Positions 26,098 through 36,304 of a DNA stretch of 64,000 nucleotides are shown here, piece by piece. The notes below the pieces were generated by a model, which was given only the letters and a program-made list of their open reading frames with translations, did not search any database and was not told the DNA's origin. This DNA comes from Terrimonas_B sp041743125 (GTDB lineage: Bacteria > Bacteroidota > Bacteroidia > Chitinophagales > Chitinophagaceae). The stretch's first letter is position 1. Each line of letters starts with the position of its first letter. The stretch spans positions 51,616 to 115,615 of the forward strand of contig JBGTNK010000171.1 of NCBI GenBank assembly GCA_041743125.1, given 5' to 3'. The translations under genes and the position numbers were made by a program.

Positions 26098-27492
26098 TTA
26101 TTGCCGTATCGTATCCAGCACTTTGTACATTTTGTTGACCAACTGGGAGGAAGAGCCAGAATAATTATTAACAAGAAAAGAAAAGATATATTCCGTTCCG
26201 TTTTTTGCTGTATGATAACCACAAAATCCTTTTACATCTTTAATTGTACCGCTTTTCATGGTCATTCCATTATATACTGGCAAAGCCTTCAAAAAGGAAG
26301 GGAACCAATCCCGGTTACGGGCATACTTTAAAATTTCTACCTGGGCATGTGTGGTAACCCGGTTTTGAGGAGAAAGCCCTGAGCCGTCGCTGAGGTTTAA
26401 CTCATTTTCATCAATTCCTTTTTGTTTCCAAAATTCTTTTATAACGGCCACTCCACTGTCAGTAGAACCTATCCCCTTTTTTTCAACAGCAAATCTTTTT
26501 ATCAATGCTTCTCCATAAAGATTGATGCTCTTTTTAAGAAACCAGTAGATGATGGAATCAAGAGAGGGTGAAAATTCTGTATGAAAAATTTTATAATCCC
26601 CGGAATTGATTTTTAAAGGTTGGAATTGGTCATTCAATACTAATGCAACCCCGGAATTTATTATACCTGAACTTTTAAAGTTATTCAGCAGTTCACCGGT
26701 AAATTGCCCGGAAGAAGAAGGAAAAGAACCCGAAATAACAAAGCTGCTTTCCTTAACTGGTATCGTTCCTTTTATAATCCCCTCTTCCATATTAACCGGA
26801 AAATAGATATAGGCATTGTCCCCGGTTCCTTTACCGGCAGAGACAACCTGAGAAATTATTTCATAGTTAATTAATTCTGGTTCTGTTTTTACAATCTGAA
26901 CGGGGTCACCCTTAGTGTCACCTGATTTTAATACAATATCAAATTGATTTTCCCTCCAGTTTAATTTTCCGGCACCGGCCCCGTAATAATTCCCGATATC
27001 CTGCCATATCCAACCATCCGGAATATTTACTGATTCCCAATCCCGGTTATTAATAATTACAGAACTAAGGTCTTTTTTATTTCCCGGAACCGACTGCCTT
27101 ATTCTTTTTATAACCTCGCTGGCTTTAGTTCCATTCCATCTCGGGCTTCCCAATGTAGGGTCTCCACCTGGTATAATATAAAAAGTAGAAAAATCGTTTC
27201 CTCCAATTCCAAACCCGGTTTTGAACCGAAACTCATTACCCAACAATTCAAATGCACTAGCACTGGTAATCACCTTTTGTGTGGATGCGGGTGCAAGCCC
27301 CACCCGGGAATTCCGGTCAAATATAACTTTCCCGGTTTTTGCTTCAATTATATATAGCGAACTAATAGCGTATTTACATTGTGCATCATTTTCAAAAACC
27401 TGAAAAGCATTCTGTACTTTTTGATTTACCGGCTGCGAAAAGGAAATGGTTACAGGCAACAGGAAACCGATAATAAACAGTAATTTCTTCAT
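26098..27492 (-). CDS. dacB: D-alanyl-D-alanine carboxypeptidase/endopeptidase (PBP4 type)
   Basis: The 464-residue protein begins with a signal peptide (MKKLLFIIGFLLPVTISFSQ) and has the S13 penicillin-binding protein motifs: SxxK as S70-T-Q-K73 in LAPASTQKVITSA, LSDGSGLSPQNR at the second motif, and MKSGTIKDVKGF for KTG. PBP4-type enzymes trim the terminal D-alanine and cut peptide cross-links in peptidoglycan in the periplasm. The large insertion between motifs is present, consistent with PBP4. It is followed by the DUF885 lipoprotein gene. No other peptidoglycan gene is adjacent. The first ATG is chosen because it starts the signal peptide. Confidence 0.92.
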   Translation of the reverse strand: MKKLLFIIGFLLPVTISFSQPVNQKVQNAFQVFENDAQCKYAISSLYIIEAKTGKVIFDRNSRVGLAPASTQKVITSASAFELLGNEFRFKTGFGIGGNDFSTFYIIPGGDPTLGSPRWNGTKASEVIKRIRQSVPGNKKDLSSVIINNRDWESVNIPDGWIWQDIGNYYGAGAGKLNWRENQFDIVLKSGDTKGDPVQIVKTEPELINYEIISQVVSAGKGTGDNAYIYFPVNMEEGIIKGTIPVKESSFVISGSFPSSSGQFTGELLNNFKSSGIINSGVALVLNDQFQPLKINSGDYKIFHTEFSPSLDSIIYWFLKKSINLYGEALIKRFAVEKKGIGSTDSGVAVIKEFWKQKGIDENELNLSDGSGLSPQNRVTTHAQVEILKYARNRDWFPSFLKALPVYNGMTMKSGTIKDVKGFCGYHTAKNGTEYIFSFLVNNYSGSSSQLVNKMYKVLDTIRQ

Positions 27493-27714
27493 GCATACTA
27501 TATTTAGTGCAAAACTAAAAGCCTAAAGATTTAAAATATGGAAAATGAAGTTAAATAACCCGTTACACATAAGCATATAACCTCTCCATGAAACCTTAAA
27601 ATAAAGTATATCTTTCTACCGGGTCAAAATAAACCAAAAGCAGCTTCTACCTAATTTATAGATATAGAAATTCAGTTTTAAAGAATAGCTGATATTTGCT
27701 CCTCAAATTTTTTT

Positions 27715-29043
27715 ATGCCCTCTACCATAAATGCTTCTATTATCACTATTGGCGATGAACTTTTGATTGGACAGACCATTGATACTAACAGCGCCTTTAT
27801 AGCGCAAGAACTAAACAAGATCGGTATCTGGGTTCGCCGCAGGGTTGCCGTTGGTGATGTGTGGGATGATATCTGGAATGCTCTTGAAGGAGAAGGGCAA
27901 CAATCACAGATCGTCATCATTACAGGCGGACTGGGACCTACTGCTGATGATATTACAAAACCCTTGCTATGCAAATATTTTGGAGGAAAAATGGTAGTTA
28001 ATGAAACTGTATTGAATCATGTAAAGTATTTATTTGAAAAAGTATATCGCCGGCCTGGTCCCATTTTGGAAAGAAATCTTAAACAAGCAGAAGTTCCGGA
28101 TGTTTGTACGGTATTGCATAATGCAAGAGGATCGGCACCGGGTATGTGGTTTAATAAATCGTCTGGGGAACCACTGCCAACGGAAACCCGAAATAGTATC
28201 AAAAGCGCAGATCAAACTAATAAGCGATCCGTATTTATCTCTCTTCCTGGAGTACCACATGAAATGAAAGGGTTAATTACCGATGAAGTAATTCCCCGCT
28301 TATTGAAAGAGTTCATTATGCCGGCCATTGTGCATCGCACTGCGTTTACCGCCGGGCAGGGAGAATCGATGATTGCTGAACGCCTGCTTGAATTTGAAGC
28401 TTCATTGCCGGCTAATATTAAACTGGCCTATTTGCCAAATTACGGCATGGTGAAATTAAGGTTGACGTCAACTGGTAATTATAAGGAGGAAGTAGAAAAA
28501 GAGGTGGTTCTTTATTTTGAAAAAATGCAGGAACTGGTTAAGGAATGGCTGGTAAGCAATGAAGATGAAGGATTGGAAATGGTGTTAGGAAAAATTTTAA
28601 AAGCAAAAGGCAAAACAATGGGAACAGCTGAAAGTTGTACAGGAGGATTTATCGCCCACCTGTTGACGAGTATTCCCGGTTCCTCTGCCTATTATAAAGG
28701 AAGTTTTGTTTGCTACTCAAATGAGTTAAAAGAAAAGTTATTGGATGTAAACCCGGCTACATTGACCACAGCAGGTGCGGTGAGTAAGGAAACGGTTACT
28801 GAAATGGCAAGGGGTGCCATTAACAAATTAAACATCGATTTTGTGCTGGCTACTTCTGGTATCATGGGGCCCGATGGTGGCAGTGATGAAAAACCTGTAG
28901 GAACCGTATGGATTGCCGTAGGTAATAAGCAAAAAATAGAAACGTTGAAGCTCAACCTCCGGTTTGATCGCCAGCGAAATATTGCCATGACAGCATCGAA
29001 TGCATTGAACTTTTTAAGAATATTCATTTTAGCTAACAGTTGA
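27715..29043 (+). CDS. cinA: CinA family protein: NMN deamidase/ADP-ribose pyrophosphatase type
   Basis: The 442-residue protein has the full two-domain CinA layout. The N-terminal MoaB/Mog-like domain (1-250) begins with ASIITIGDELLIGQTIDTN and contains ITGGLGPTADDITK. The C-terminal PncC domain (about 285-440) has GTAESCTGGFIAHLLTSIPG and TSGIMGPDGGSDEKPVG, the nicotinamide-mononucleotide deamidase core used in NAD recycling. CinA was named for competence in Gram-positives, but no competence gene is nearby. An unusual 20-25 residue insertion at about 147-171 precedes SVFISLPGVPHEM. The gene is alone on the plus strand. Confidence 0.93.
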   Translation: MPSTINASIITIGDELLIGQTIDTNSAFIAQELNKIGIWVRRRVAVGDVWDDIWNALEGEGQQSQIVIITGGLGPTADDITKPLLCKYFGGKMVVNETVLNHVKYLFEKVYRRPGPILERNLKQAEVPDVCTVLHNARGSAPGMWFNKSSGEPLPTETRNSIKSADQTNKRSVFISLPGVPHEMKGLITDEVIPRLLKEFIMPAIVHRTAFTAGQGESMIAERLLEFEASLPANIKLAYLPNYGMVKLRLTSTGNYKEEVEKEVVLYFEKMQELVKEWLVSNEDEGLEMVLGKILKAKGKTMGTAESCTGGFIAHLLTSIPGSSAYYKGSFVCYSNELKEKLLDVNPATLTTAGAVSKETVTEMARGAINKLNIDFVLATSGIMGPDGGSDEKPVGTVWIAVGNKQKIETLKLNLRFDRQRNIAMTASNALNFLRIFILANS

Positions 29044-29242
29044 TCGCCTGATTATAGTCAAATCATTACCTTTGGCCGGTAAAAAAATCCATTTTAGAAT
29101 CAGGGTTTAAAATAAAGGGATCTTCATGCATGGGAGAGATAGAGAAAAAATGTAAAGGGTGAAGTAGCTAAAGATTCGCCAGTTGTATTAGCCGAAAGAT
29201 TCAGGTTTTTTAATTTCGATTGTTCGTAACAAAAAAATATTT

Positions 29243-30622
29243 ATGGCTACCGTTGATTTAATAATGCCAAAACTTGGCGAAAGTATAACAGAAGCAACTA
29301 TCCTGAAGTGGAACAAACAACCAGGCGATAAGGTGGAAGTGGATGAGTCTATATTAGATATTGCAACTGATAAAGTGGATAGTGAAGTACCCAGTACAGC
29401 TGAAGGTATAATAGAAAGTATTTTGTTTAACGTGAATGACGTTGTACCAGTAGGTGCGGTTATTGCGAGGATAACAACAGATGCCGGAGAAAATGTTTCC
29501 TCTTATTCTTCCGCACCGGCACCCGTACACGAAAGAATGGGCGCATCAATGCCGGAAGACACAAAAGTGTCCATAGTGAGCGAGATTCAATCTCCTGATG
29601 CTGATTCAAGCTACAAACAACAAAATACAAACGGTATTGCTAACAGGTTTTATTCTCCATTGGTTTTGAACATTGCAGCGAATGAAGGCATTAGCATGAC
29701 GGAGTTGGAAAACATTCCGGGAACGGGCAATGAAGGCAGGGTTACAAAAAAAGATATATTACAATATGTGAGCACAAGGAAAGCGGACAAGGGAAAGAAA
29801 CCTGACAATTCAGGGTTCGATACAGAAGCATCCGGACATCAACAGGTTACCCTGAGGAGTGAATCCTCTCAACCGCGGGTATCCCGGGATTCTCAGATCA
29901 CCACCTATACCGGAAATGTTGAGATCATTGAAATGGACAGGATGAGAAAATTAATTGCGGATCATATGGTTCGCAGTAAGCATACCAGTCCCCATGTTAC
30001 AAGTTTTACCGAAGCTGATGTTACCAACCTTGTGCAATGGAGGGAAAGAGTGAAGAAAGATTTTGAAAAAAGAGAAAACACAAAGATCACTTTTACGCCA
30101 TTATTTATTGAGGCTATTGTAAAATGTATAAAGAAATTTCCGCTTATCAATAGTTCATTGGATGGCGATAAGATCATTGTAAAAAAGGATATCAATATCG
30201 GTATGGCAACTGCCTTACAATCCGGCAACCTGATTGTACCGGTAATAAAGAATGCAGATCAGCTAAACCTCGTAGGTCTTTCCAAACAAGTAAATACCCT
30301 GGCCGACAATGCCCGCAATGGAAAATTGAAAGCGGATGATACGCAAAGCGGAACATTTACATTGACAACTGTCGGCACCTTCGCCAGCCTGATGGGAACT
30401 CCTATTATTAACCAACCCCAGGTGGCCATACTTGCAGTAGGCGCAATAAAAAAACGGCCCGTTGTGATTGAAACAGCACAAGGCGACAGTATTGCTATTC
30501 GGCATATGATGTATTTGTCTATGAGTTATGATCATCGAATTGTAGACGGAAGCCTGGGTGCTACATTTCTTACTGCTGTAGCAAAGGAATTGGAAAATTT
30601 TAATGCCGATCGGGAAATCTGA
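29243..30622 (+). CDS. Lipoyl E2 acyltransferase of a 2-oxoacid dehydrogenase complex
   Basis: The 459-residue protein has the E2 domain order. The lipoyl domain (1-80) carries the lipoylated lysine K44 in DIATDKVDSEVPS. A peripheral subunit-binding domain follows (about 132-172: YSPLVLNIAANEGIS, GTGNEGRVTKKDILQYV). The catalytic acyltransferase domain comes last (about 220-455) with SYDHRIVDGSLGA, the HxxxDG active-site motif. It could belong to the branched-chain 2-oxoacid or pyruvate complex. No E1 or E3 gene is adjacent, so the assignment stays open. It stands alone, 199 bases after cinA. Confidence 0.9.
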   Translation: MATVDLIMPKLGESITEATILKWNKQPGDKVEVDESILDIATDKVDSEVPSTAEGIIESILFNVNDVVPVGAVIARITTDAGENVSSYSSAPAPVHERMGASMPEDTKVSIVSEIQSPDADSSYKQQNTNGIANRFYSPLVLNIAANEGISMTELENIPGTGNEGRVTKKDILQYVSTRKADKGKKPDNSGFDTEASGHQQVTLRSESSQPRVSRDSQITTYTGNVEIIEMDRMRKLIADHMVRSKHTSPHVTSFTEADVTNLVQWRERVKKDFEKRENTKITFTPLFIEAIVKCIKKFPLINSSLDGDKIIVKKDINIGMATALQSGNLIVPVIKNADQLNLVGLSKQVNTLADNARNGKLKADDTQSGTFTLTTVGTFASLMGTPIINQPQVAILAVGAIKKRPVVIETAQGDSIAIRHMMYLSMSYDHRIVDGSLGATFLTAVAKELENFNADREI

Positions 30623-30751
30623 ATTTAATTTCATTTCATTTTTTTGTCCTGCTGATGTTTTTTTAACAAGTGAAAATGTTATTAAGACTGGGCATATTAT
30701 GTAGTATCCCTTCTTTGTTGTAAATTAGAAATACAAAATTCACCAGGCACA

Positions 30752-31471
30752 ATGAAGAAATTATCCGAAACATGGTTTGCAGAAGGGTATATTGATTTTG
30801 AATTAAAAAAATATACACTACTTGCCTATTTACAGGAAGTGAATAAATATTTTGACGAAAACAAGCTTTATCCTCAATTGGGGGACATAGTGTTTCATTA
30901 CAATAACCTCATTGCTTTCAAAGAAAATAAAAAGTTTCTCCAGGAACATTTTCCCAAAAAAATGACTGGTCTTCAACTGGAAAAATTGCAGGTACTTTAT
31001 GAGCAGATCATTGACGATGATGAATTGATGCAGGATTTGGAGGAAATTATATTGTATGCAGCCGACACATTGAAAAGTACCTTGCAAACAGGAGCCGGTA
31101 TTTATGAATTTGTGGAAGAAAAAATAAATATAATACCCGTTGGCATTGTACCACTTGACCTGAAAGAAGGTTACTTTTTTTTAACTAGCGGTAATACGAA
31201 AACTTCAAGAACCTATCATTACCGGCTTTCTTTTTTTGAAAAACATGATGAGAAATACAGGAGCATCAAAACTGTTTTAGTGGATAACTGGCAGCGCAGT
31301 ATTGCCAGTACCTACGAACATGTAAAGGCTGAATTAATTAGAAATAATAGTGGTCTCCCTAACCCGGCTGTTTATTCTATAGAAACCGGGTTAAGCTTTC
31401 CTGTAGACGAAACATTATTACCTATTGCCAAAAGAAGTTTAGTGAAGTTTATTACATCACAGGCTGCTTAG
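30752..31471 (+). CDS. Conserved cytoplasmic hypothetical protein
   Basis: The 239-residue protein has no signal peptide or membrane segment. Its N-terminus, TWFAEGYIDFELKKYTLLAYLQEVNKYF, and a predicted helical N-terminal half followed by a beta-rich C-terminal half (GYFFLTSGNTKTSRTYHYRLSFFE) look like a conserved Bacteroidota family, but I cannot name it. Codon use and amino-acid composition are ordinary, so it is a real gene. It begins 129 bases after the E2 gene on the same strand and is convergent with the S9 peptidase. No function is proposed. Confidence 0.7.
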   Translation: MKKLSETWFAEGYIDFELKKYTLLAYLQEVNKYFDENKLYPQLGDIVFHYNNLIAFKENKKFLQEHFPKKMTGLQLEKLQVLYEQIIDDDELMQDLEEIILYAADTLKSTLQTGAGIYEFVEEKINIIPVGIVPLDLKEGYFFLTSGNTKTSRTYHYRLSFFEKHDEKYRSIKTVLVDNWQRSIASTYEHVKAELIRNNSGLPNPAVYSIETGLSFPVDETLLPIAKRSLVKFITSQAA

Positions 31472-31517
31472 GAAAACAACCATTCTATTTTAAAATGATG
31501 CTTGTTTATGTTTTCCT
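31470..31517 (+). terminator. Possible bidirectional hairpin between convergent genes
   Basis: AGGAAAAC (31470-31477) pairs with GTTTTCCT (31510-31517) across a 32-base A+T-rich loop that can form a further CATT/AATG stem. It overlaps the stop of the hypothetical gene and lies before the 3' end of the S9 peptidase gene at 31550. There is no long T-run, so the call is tentative. Confidence 0.35.
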
Positions 31518-31549
31518 GTTCGTGTTAACTCTCACCCCTGAGTTTATAT

Positions 31550-34500
31550 TTAATCAACTATTTCCAGTCCCCAGTCCTTTCCTTTTTTCACGGCAGGAAC
31601 GCCATGAATGATCCACCTGGCAGGTTTTTCCCCTTTTAACAGCCAGTCAAAATACTGCTGTTGCCTCATTTGAATATCCTTCCTGTTTTTACGCTGAACC
31701 AGGTTATGTGCCTCACCATTGTAATTTAACATCCATACCTTTTTTCCTAACCTCCGAAGTCCGGTAAATAATTCAATACCCTGGTACCAGGGAACGGCGC
31801 CGTCTGCATCATTGGCCATAATAACTAACGGTGTTTTTACTTTGGGTAAATGGAATAAAGGGGAATTTTCAATATACAATTCAGGTTTTTCCCAAAGGGT
31901 GGCTCCAATACGGCTTTGTGTTTTCTCATATTGAAACTGGCGGTTGGAACCACTCTCCCACCGGATACCTCCGTATGCACTGGTCATGTTGGCAACGGGT
32001 GCACCCGCCCAGGCGGCTTTAAACATATCCGTCATGGTAATTAATTGCGCTACCTGGATGCCGCCCCAACTCTGCCCCTGGATGCCAATATTTTTTTCGT
32101 CAACCCATTTATTTCTTGCCAGGGCTTTTGCTGCACTTACTACATAATCAAATGCACTTTGAGCAGGGTGGCCGATTGTGTAAGCAATATCAGGAGTGAA
32201 AACGAGATAACCTCTGCTTACAAAAAAAGAAATATTCAACCGGCTGGGCGTCGGCGACGGAGGATTATATTTATACAAACTATCTGATAGCTTTTCATAA
32301 AAATAAAGTATCAGCGGGTAGGCTTTGCCAGAATCAAAATCTTCCGGCTTATATAAGATGCCCTCCGCATTTTTTCCTTTGAACGTTTTCCATTTGAAAA
32401 GTTCAGCTGTGCCCCAGTTAAAATCTTTTTGCTGTTGATTTAAATTTGAAAGCCTTGTTACATCATAGGTATAAATAAACCCATCCCTGGTTTTTGTTTT
32501 TTCCTTCAACCCCCGGTTTACAAATAAGTCGGGAGACTCCTTAAACGATTCTTTTGTATAAACAAAAACGTTTGAATCTTTCGCTTTAATGATCCGGCTA
32601 TGATTATACGGCTCCTCATAAAAAGGAGACAACGTTTCCTGAGCATTTGAATGATCGTTAAATGATGCTATGCTGTAATTGGTTGCTTTTGTTTTTTCAT
32701 TAAACGTTCTGAAAAGCAACTGCTGATCGTAAACAAGGAAATTCTCCTCCTTATTATGCCGAATATACCTGAAGGCCATTTTATTCTTCCTGTTGTTTTT
32801 CCATGACAACATGAGCCTGGGCTGTGCCAACCTTGCCGGATCAACTTTCCATATATCGTACCTGTCATAAATATAAACGGAGGAATCTCCTTCACTCCAC
32901 CCCATCACTCCATAAGGAGATGGCAACCCCGGGGAATCATAATCTTCGTCAAACAGTGGCACATCCAATTTTGCTGTTATGTTATTTGTTACTTCCCCAT
33001 CATAAATAAAATAATCTTTTTCTTTACTGTCATACCACATCAGGTATTTACCGGTGGGAGAAATGTAAGTAGAGTTCATAGAACCCAATAAACCTTTCTT
33101 AATAAGTTTTTTTGTTCCATCCTTTACCCGGATAGCATATATATCTTTTTTGGTGCTGCCCACCCATTGACTTTCTATGCGCTGGCCATAATCCGTTATG
33201 CCGGCAAAGATATCTCCGTCTCCTTCTTTGGTTTTAATAATAGTTGGAATTTCTTCCGATCCCAATTGTTCCAATTTATCATTTTCCAGGTCATACACGG
33301 TTAAAAAGCTTTGTTTTAAATCTTTTTGTAAGCGGTTTAACTGTACTGTTTGCAGGTAGTCATCATTATAATGCCATATGTCCAGTTTCACCAGGTCAAT
33401 ATCAACCAGGGAAGTATCTTTTGGGGCCTGCACCGGTGAAACGCCAAAAAATAATCTCTTACCACTTTTACTAAATTCAAGGCTATCGAATTCGCTTATC
33501 GTCATTCCCAACGTCATTCCTACCGAATGCCTGTCTGCCAGTACGATAGCACTATCCATTCCTTCCCTGAAATACATAACCTTAAAATATTTCTGTAAGT
33601 CCTTTGGTTTTGCATCTCTTTCCGCAACATAGGCAACCTGCGTGCCGTCGACGGACATGGCAAAATTCTTGAATTCATTTCCCCCGCGGCTTAGTGTATC
33701 CGCAAATTGACTTTGCATATCAAACAAAAGAACGGTTGGCCTTGTCTTTGAATCTTTAGGGTCAAATCCCTGCTCTATCAATATTTTCCTGCCATTTTTA
33801 CTAAATTGGAATTCGGTTACATTCTTAAACAACTTTTCTCCCCCTGTTTCCAGGTTACGCAGCCGGAGATCAGCTACTGCACCGGTTTGAGTTTTTGATG
33901 AATCTCCTTCATCTGCATCTGCAAAAGAACCTCCCAGTTCCATTATATCTTTTTTGTAATTCCGGATTCGAAAATCCAAGTCAGCAGCTTCATCATTTGT
34001 CCTGGAATTTTTAATTGCAATAATCTCGCGGAGAGAATCAATTACCCTGGACAAACTATCGATTCTCTTTCCTGCTTCACTATCTGAAGTTTTATTCTTT
34101 GCTGTCTTAATATTCTTTTCCTGCAGATAAGCAACCCAACCATAACCTTTCTCCGGTGTTTTATAAACCATTACCCGGTCACTTTTCCAAATACTATCTT
34201 TCCCTAATTCTACAATACCCATTGAATCCTTTGGCATATCAGCTGTCAGCTTCTTCTTTATTTTCGCATCTCTGGTTTCTTTGAAAAAGGGCTTTATTTT
34301 GAAAATCAAATAGCGGCTATCCTCCGAGATCATGGGTCGGTAACCTCTGGGAATCGTTTGTTTAAAGGTATTCCCAGGCAGCACAGATTGGATCACCAGT
34401 TCATTATCTCCTTCCTGTGGCTCTATTGTATATACCACCCAATTCCCGTCGTTGCTGATCGCCTTTTCACCAATACTTTGCCAGGCATCGTAAACTGAAT

Positions 34501-34579
34501 GATCCAGTGGTTTTTTTTGAGCAGTAGTAAATTGAATTAGTAATAGGAAGAAAAGTGAGAAAAAAATAAAACGCATCAT
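31550..34579 (-). CDS. S9 family (prolyl oligopeptidase-like) exported peptidase
   Basis: The 1009-residue preprotein has a signal peptide (MMRFIFFSLFFLLLIQFTTAQ) and a long beta-propeller region. The C-terminal alpha/beta hydrolase domain holds the catalytic serine in GIQGQSWGGIQVA, the aspartate in MANDADGAVPW, and the histidine in GEAHNLVQRKNR. The order Ser, Asp, His is that of the prolyl oligopeptidase family. It is larger than classic dipeptidyl peptidase IV and fits the long Bacteroidota S9 group. It probably cleaves peptides in the periplasm. It is transcribed alone and is convergent with the hypothetical gene upstream in coordinate order. Confidence 0.9.
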   Translation of the reverse strand: MMRFIFFSLFFLLLIQFTTAQKKPLDHSVYDAWQSIGEKAISNDGNWVVYTIEPQEGDNELVIQSVLPGNTFKQTIPRGYRPMISEDSRYLIFKIKPFFKETRDAKIKKKLTADMPKDSMGIVELGKDSIWKSDRVMVYKTPEKGYGWVAYLQEKNIKTAKNKTSDSEAGKRIDSLSRVIDSLREIIAIKNSRTNDEAADLDFRIRNYKKDIMELGGSFADADEGDSSKTQTGAVADLRLRNLETGGEKLFKNVTEFQFSKNGRKILIEQGFDPKDSKTRPTVLLFDMQSQFADTLSRGGNEFKNFAMSVDGTQVAYVAERDAKPKDLQKYFKVMYFREGMDSAIVLADRHSVGMTLGMTISEFDSLEFSKSGKRLFFGVSPVQAPKDTSLVDIDLVKLDIWHYNDDYLQTVQLNRLQKDLKQSFLTVYDLENDKLEQLGSEEIPTIIKTKEGDGDIFAGITDYGQRIESQWVGSTKKDIYAIRVKDGTKKLIKKGLLGSMNSTYISPTGKYLMWYDSKEKDYFIYDGEVTNNITAKLDVPLFDEDYDSPGLPSPYGVMGWSEGDSSVYIYDRYDIWKVDPARLAQPRLMLSWKNNRKNKMAFRYIRHNKEENFLVYDQQLLFRTFNEKTKATNYSIASFNDHSNAQETLSPFYEEPYNHSRIIKAKDSNVFVYTKESFKESPDLFVNRGLKEKTKTRDGFIYTYDVTRLSNLNQQQKDFNWGTAELFKWKTFKGKNAEGILYKPEDFDSGKAYPLILYFYEKLSDSLYKYNPPSPTPSRLNISFFVSRGYLVFTPDIAYTIGHPAQSAFDYVVSAAKALARNKWVDEKNIGIQGQSWGGIQVAQLITMTDMFKAAWAGAPVANMTSAYGGIRWESGSNRQFQYEKTQSRIGATLWEKPELYIENSPLFHLPKVKTPLVIMANDADGAVPWYQGIELFTGLRRLGKKVWMLNYNGEAHNLVQRKNRKDIQMRQQQYFDWLLKGEKPARWIIHGVPAVKKGKDWGLEIVD

Positions 34580-34729
34580 TCAGAAAAATTAAGCTTTAAA
34601 GATAATATTCATCGGTCATACATCACCATTATAATGATTCATTTGTTATAGCATTGCTGATGCAGTTACCTGAACTATTTTCAGCATATCTTAATTGGAT
34701 GGCTCAATATATTTTTAAGTTGGTAAAAA

Positions 34730-35182
34730 CTAGCCCTGCTGTTGCAAAAGACTTCTCCATAAATCCGCGGTCATTTCAAATTTTATTTCATTATTACCAT
34801 ATAACCCTGATTCCTGCCATCCTGCCCGTCTGTAAAATGTTTCCGCTCTCGTACCTGGTGATGTAGATAACCATACGTTGATTTTACCCTTTCCAAAATA
34901 CCAGTTCAACATTTCAGCGTGTAAATTCTTTCCGACTCCTTTTCCTTCGTATTGGGGTAAAATAAATAAGGCCCAGATATTATTCATTTGTAAATCAGCA
35001 ACGGCAAACCCGACTACCCGGCCATCGATTTCACAAACCCATCCTTTACCGCGACGGTTAATAAAATCCTCTACATCGCTATCAGGAACCAATCGGGGGT
35101 CGGATAGCCTGTTTTCCTTTACAGAATTTCGGACGTATTGAATAGCCGGTATGTCTGTAGAAAAAGCATCGCGGAAAATCAT
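34730..35182 (-). CDS. GNAT family N-acetyltransferase
   Basis: The 150-residue protein is a single GNAT domain. The segment NIWALFILPQYEGKGVGKNLH contains the acetyl-CoA-binding QYEGKGVG motif (the R/Q-x-x-G-x-G/A loop), preceded by the strand VGFAVADLQ. Such enzymes move an acetyl group to an amine on a protein, antibiotic or metabolite. The substrate is not predictable from sequence. It lies on the minus strand, about 45 bases downstream of the oxidoreductase gene, and may be cotranscribed with it. The start is the first ATG. Confidence 0.88.
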   Translation of the reverse strand: MIFRDAFSTDIPAIQYVRNSVKENRLSDPRLVPDSDVEDFINRRGKGWVCEIDGRVVGFAVADLQMNNIWALFILPQYEGKGVGKNLHAEMLNWYFGKGKINVWLSTSPGTRAETFYRRAGWQESGLYGNNEIKFEMTADLWRSLLQQQG

Positions 35183-35228
35183 AACAATAATTATTTTTAA
35201 AACAGATCCCTAGTCTGGAAAAGATTTA

Positions 35229-36209
35229 TCATTTCATCGTAAACTGATCAATGAGTTTCATCACTTCCACTCCTTCCTGAGCACTGCATGGATTCGGAGC
35301 TTCATCAAGAAAATAATTAACTACCTGCTCTATCATAGGTTGCTGCACATGTTGCAAGGCATCAAAAGAAATTTTTTCCTCCTTACCCTCTATGGTAACC
35401 ATGATGGGCTGATGTTCAAAGAACCTGAAAGTAATTTTTCCTTTGCTGCCAAATATTTCACACAAGTCTTCCTCATTTGCTTCAGCAACGGTGTAACACC
35501 ATATTCCGCTTACCAGCACTCCGCTTGTAAAAATTATGTTTCCTGACACAATATCATCCGCATTGTATGATCCGCCCTGGTTGGCAGAAAATCCATAGGC
35601 TTTTTCTACTGCTCCAAAAAAATAGTACATCATGTCGAGTTGATGAGGGGATAGATCATTAAACAACCCACCACCTGCCAATACCGGATCTACCCGCCAG
35701 GCCGTTTTCTCAATATTGAGTTCTTCCTTAGTTAAAGAACGTTTACAAATACTCAGCCTGGCAAACCGGATGTCTCCGATTGCCTTATCGTCTATTAGTT
35801 GCTTTATTTTTCTAAATAAGGGTTGGGCCCTGCGGTAATGGGCTACCACTACTTTGCCATTTGTTTGCTGGGCTGCCTTCATCATATTAATAGCAGACTT
35901 AGCATCTACCGACATAGGTTTTTCTACATATACCGGTTTGCCCGCTTTTAAAACAGCAACTGTGTATTCTTCGTGGGATGAAGGAGGAGTTGCAACATAA
36001 ATGGCATTTACATTGTTATCATTAATAAGTTCGTAGGCATCGGTATACCATTTAGGAACCTGGTGCCGCTTTGCATAATCTTCTGCCTTTGCAGCATCCC
36101 GGCGCATCACCGCAACCAGTTCAGAATTTTTTACCTTATTAAATGCAGGCCCGCTTTTAAGTTCGGTTACATCTCCGCAACCGATAATTCCCCACTTTAT
36201 TTTTTTCAT
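35229..36209 (-). CDS. Gfo/Idh/MocA family oxidoreductase
   Basis: The 326-residue protein has the family's N-terminal Rossmann fold: KWGIIGCGDVTELKSGPAF carries the GxGxxT-like NAD(P)-binding turn, followed by ELVAVMRRDAAKAEDYA. AIYVATPPSSHEEY and PVYVEKPMSVD, with the conserved EKP lysine, complete the cofactor domain. The C-terminal half includes GGGLFNDLSPHQLDMMYYFFG, with the catalytic-region aspartate and histidine. Such enzymes oxidise or reduce sugars and cyclitols. The substrate is unknown. It is a cytoplasmic protein with no signal peptide, in contrast with many Bacteroidota members of this family that are exported. Confidence 0.92.
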   Translation of the reverse strand: MKKIKWGIIGCGDVTELKSGPAFNKVKNSELVAVMRRDAAKAEDYAKRHQVPKWYTDAYELINDNNVNAIYVATPPSSHEEYTVAVLKAGKPVYVEKPMSVDAKSAINMMKAAQQTNGKVVVAHYRRAQPLFRKIKQLIDDKAIGDIRFARLSICKRSLTKEELNIEKTAWRVDPVLAGGGLFNDLSPHQLDMMYYFFGAVEKAYGFSANQGGSYNADDIVSGNIIFTSGVLVSGIWCYTVAEANEEDLCEIFGSKGKITFRFFEHQPIMVTIEGKEEKISFDALQHVQQPMIEQVVNYFLDEAPNPCSAQEGVEVMKLIDQFTMK

Positions 36210-36304
36210 TTCTCTTTTAGTATATGATTTAGATTGAATGCTGAGAGGGGAAATTACAATAAATTTTTTTCTACCAGCATGTGAAAATGAAAGGTAAGGT
36301 TACC

